From: Christensenellaceae bacterium | Lineage (GTDB): Bacteria; Bacillota; Clostridia; Christensenellales; Aristaeellaceae | Direction: 5' to 3' | NCBI GenBank assembly: GCA_017881705.1 | Contig: JADGQP010000077.1 | Location: 1 to 13,852, forward strand | Length of the DNA stretch: 13,852 nucleotides | Shown: piece by piece, positions 13,620 to 13,852 of the stretch | Position numbering within the stretch: the first letter of the stretch is position 1 | Layout: each line of letters opens with the position of its first letter | Translations under genes and position numbers: made by a program | The notes under the pieces: generated by a model | The model's input: the letters and a program-made list of their open reading frames with translations, nothing else | Databases searched by the model: none | Told to the model about the DNA's origin: nothing

Positions 13620-13852
13620 ATGCCCGTAACCCCCATGATGCAGCAATATCTGGATGTGAAACAGAAGCATCCGGATTGTGTTGTATTCTTCCGCCTCGGC
13701 GATTTTTACGAGATGTTCTATGAGGATGCGCAGCTTGCCTCGCGGGAGCTGGAGCTCACGCTGACGGGCAAGGACTGCGGCCTCAGCGAACGCGCGCCGA
13801 TGTGCGGAATACCTTACCACGCCGCCTCCGCCTATGTGTCCCGTCTGATTGA
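13620..13852 (+). CDS. mutS: DNA mismatch repair protein MutS, N-terminal fragment (cut by window edge)
   Basis: An open frame begins with ATG 13620 and runs off the right edge, giving the first 77 residues of a protein that should be about 850-900 aa. It starts MPVTPMMQQYLDVKQKHPDC and contains the MutS mismatch-recognition segment FRLGDFYEMF, whose Phe-x-Glu stacks on and contacts the mispaired base. This is followed by ELELTLTGKD and PMCGIPYHA, both standard for domain I. MutS recognises mismatches and small loops in newly replicated DNA and recruits MutL. AAAGGA at 13604-13609 lies 10 nt upstream. The order miaB, ylbF-like, mutS is common in Clostridia, with mutL and miaA often beyond. 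No defect is visible in the part shown. Confidence 0.95.
   Translation, partial: MPVTPMMQQYLDVKQKHPDCVVFFRLGDFYEMFYEDAQLASRELELTLTGKDCGLSERAPMCGIPYHAASAYVSRLI

Overview
The window looks like a chromosomal core-genome segment of an anaerobic Firmicute of the class Clostridia. The grounds are near-consensus sigma-A promoters, strong AGGAGG-type ribosome binding sites, a DivIC-type septum protein, a flavodiiron/rubredoxin oxygen-defence protein, and the miaB-ylbF-mutS order typical of Clostridia. GC content looks moderate, roughly 55% by eye. I see no insertion sequence, prophage, CRISPR array, tRNA or rRNA. Genus cannot be assigned from what is visible.

Layout. (1) 34-2078: a perfect-consensus promoter drives a Fur-family regulator, most likely Zur, followed by the ATPase and permease of a ZnuCB-type metal importer; no binding-protein gene (znuA) is present. 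(2) 2156-3397: a small DivIC/FtsB-like membrane protein and a Ppx/GppA phosphatase with a non-ATG start and an altered first phosphate motif. (3) 3398-5844: a 365-bp gap holding an extended -10 promoter and a leader with a stem-loop, then an EF-G-like GTPase of the EF-G2 type with several non-canonical G motifs. (4) 5864-5904: a perfect 16-bp stem between convergent genes. (5) 5941-7794, minus strand: a flavodiiron protein fused to flavodoxin, flavin-reductase-like and rubredoxin domains. (6) 7795-8030: a divergent promoter region. (7) 8031 to the right edge: a compact operon of a B12-binding-type radical SAM protein (TIGR03960 type), its DUF2344 partner, RNase G, MiaB, a YlbF-like protein with a cysteine-rich tail, and the start of MutS.

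How they work together. The left block is metal homeostasis. The right block joins RNA processing (RNase G), tRNA modification (MiaB), a probable RNA-decay/Fe-S factor (YlbF) and mismatch repair to a conserved but functionally undefined pair, the radical SAM protein and DUF2344. The first four genes of this block overlap by 8-10 nt, so they are probably translationally coupled. The closest thing here to an undescribed system is the radical SAM/DUF2344/RNase G unit, together with the Cys-tailed YlbF next to MiaB. Everything else belongs to known families, several with unusual residues that are listed as findings.
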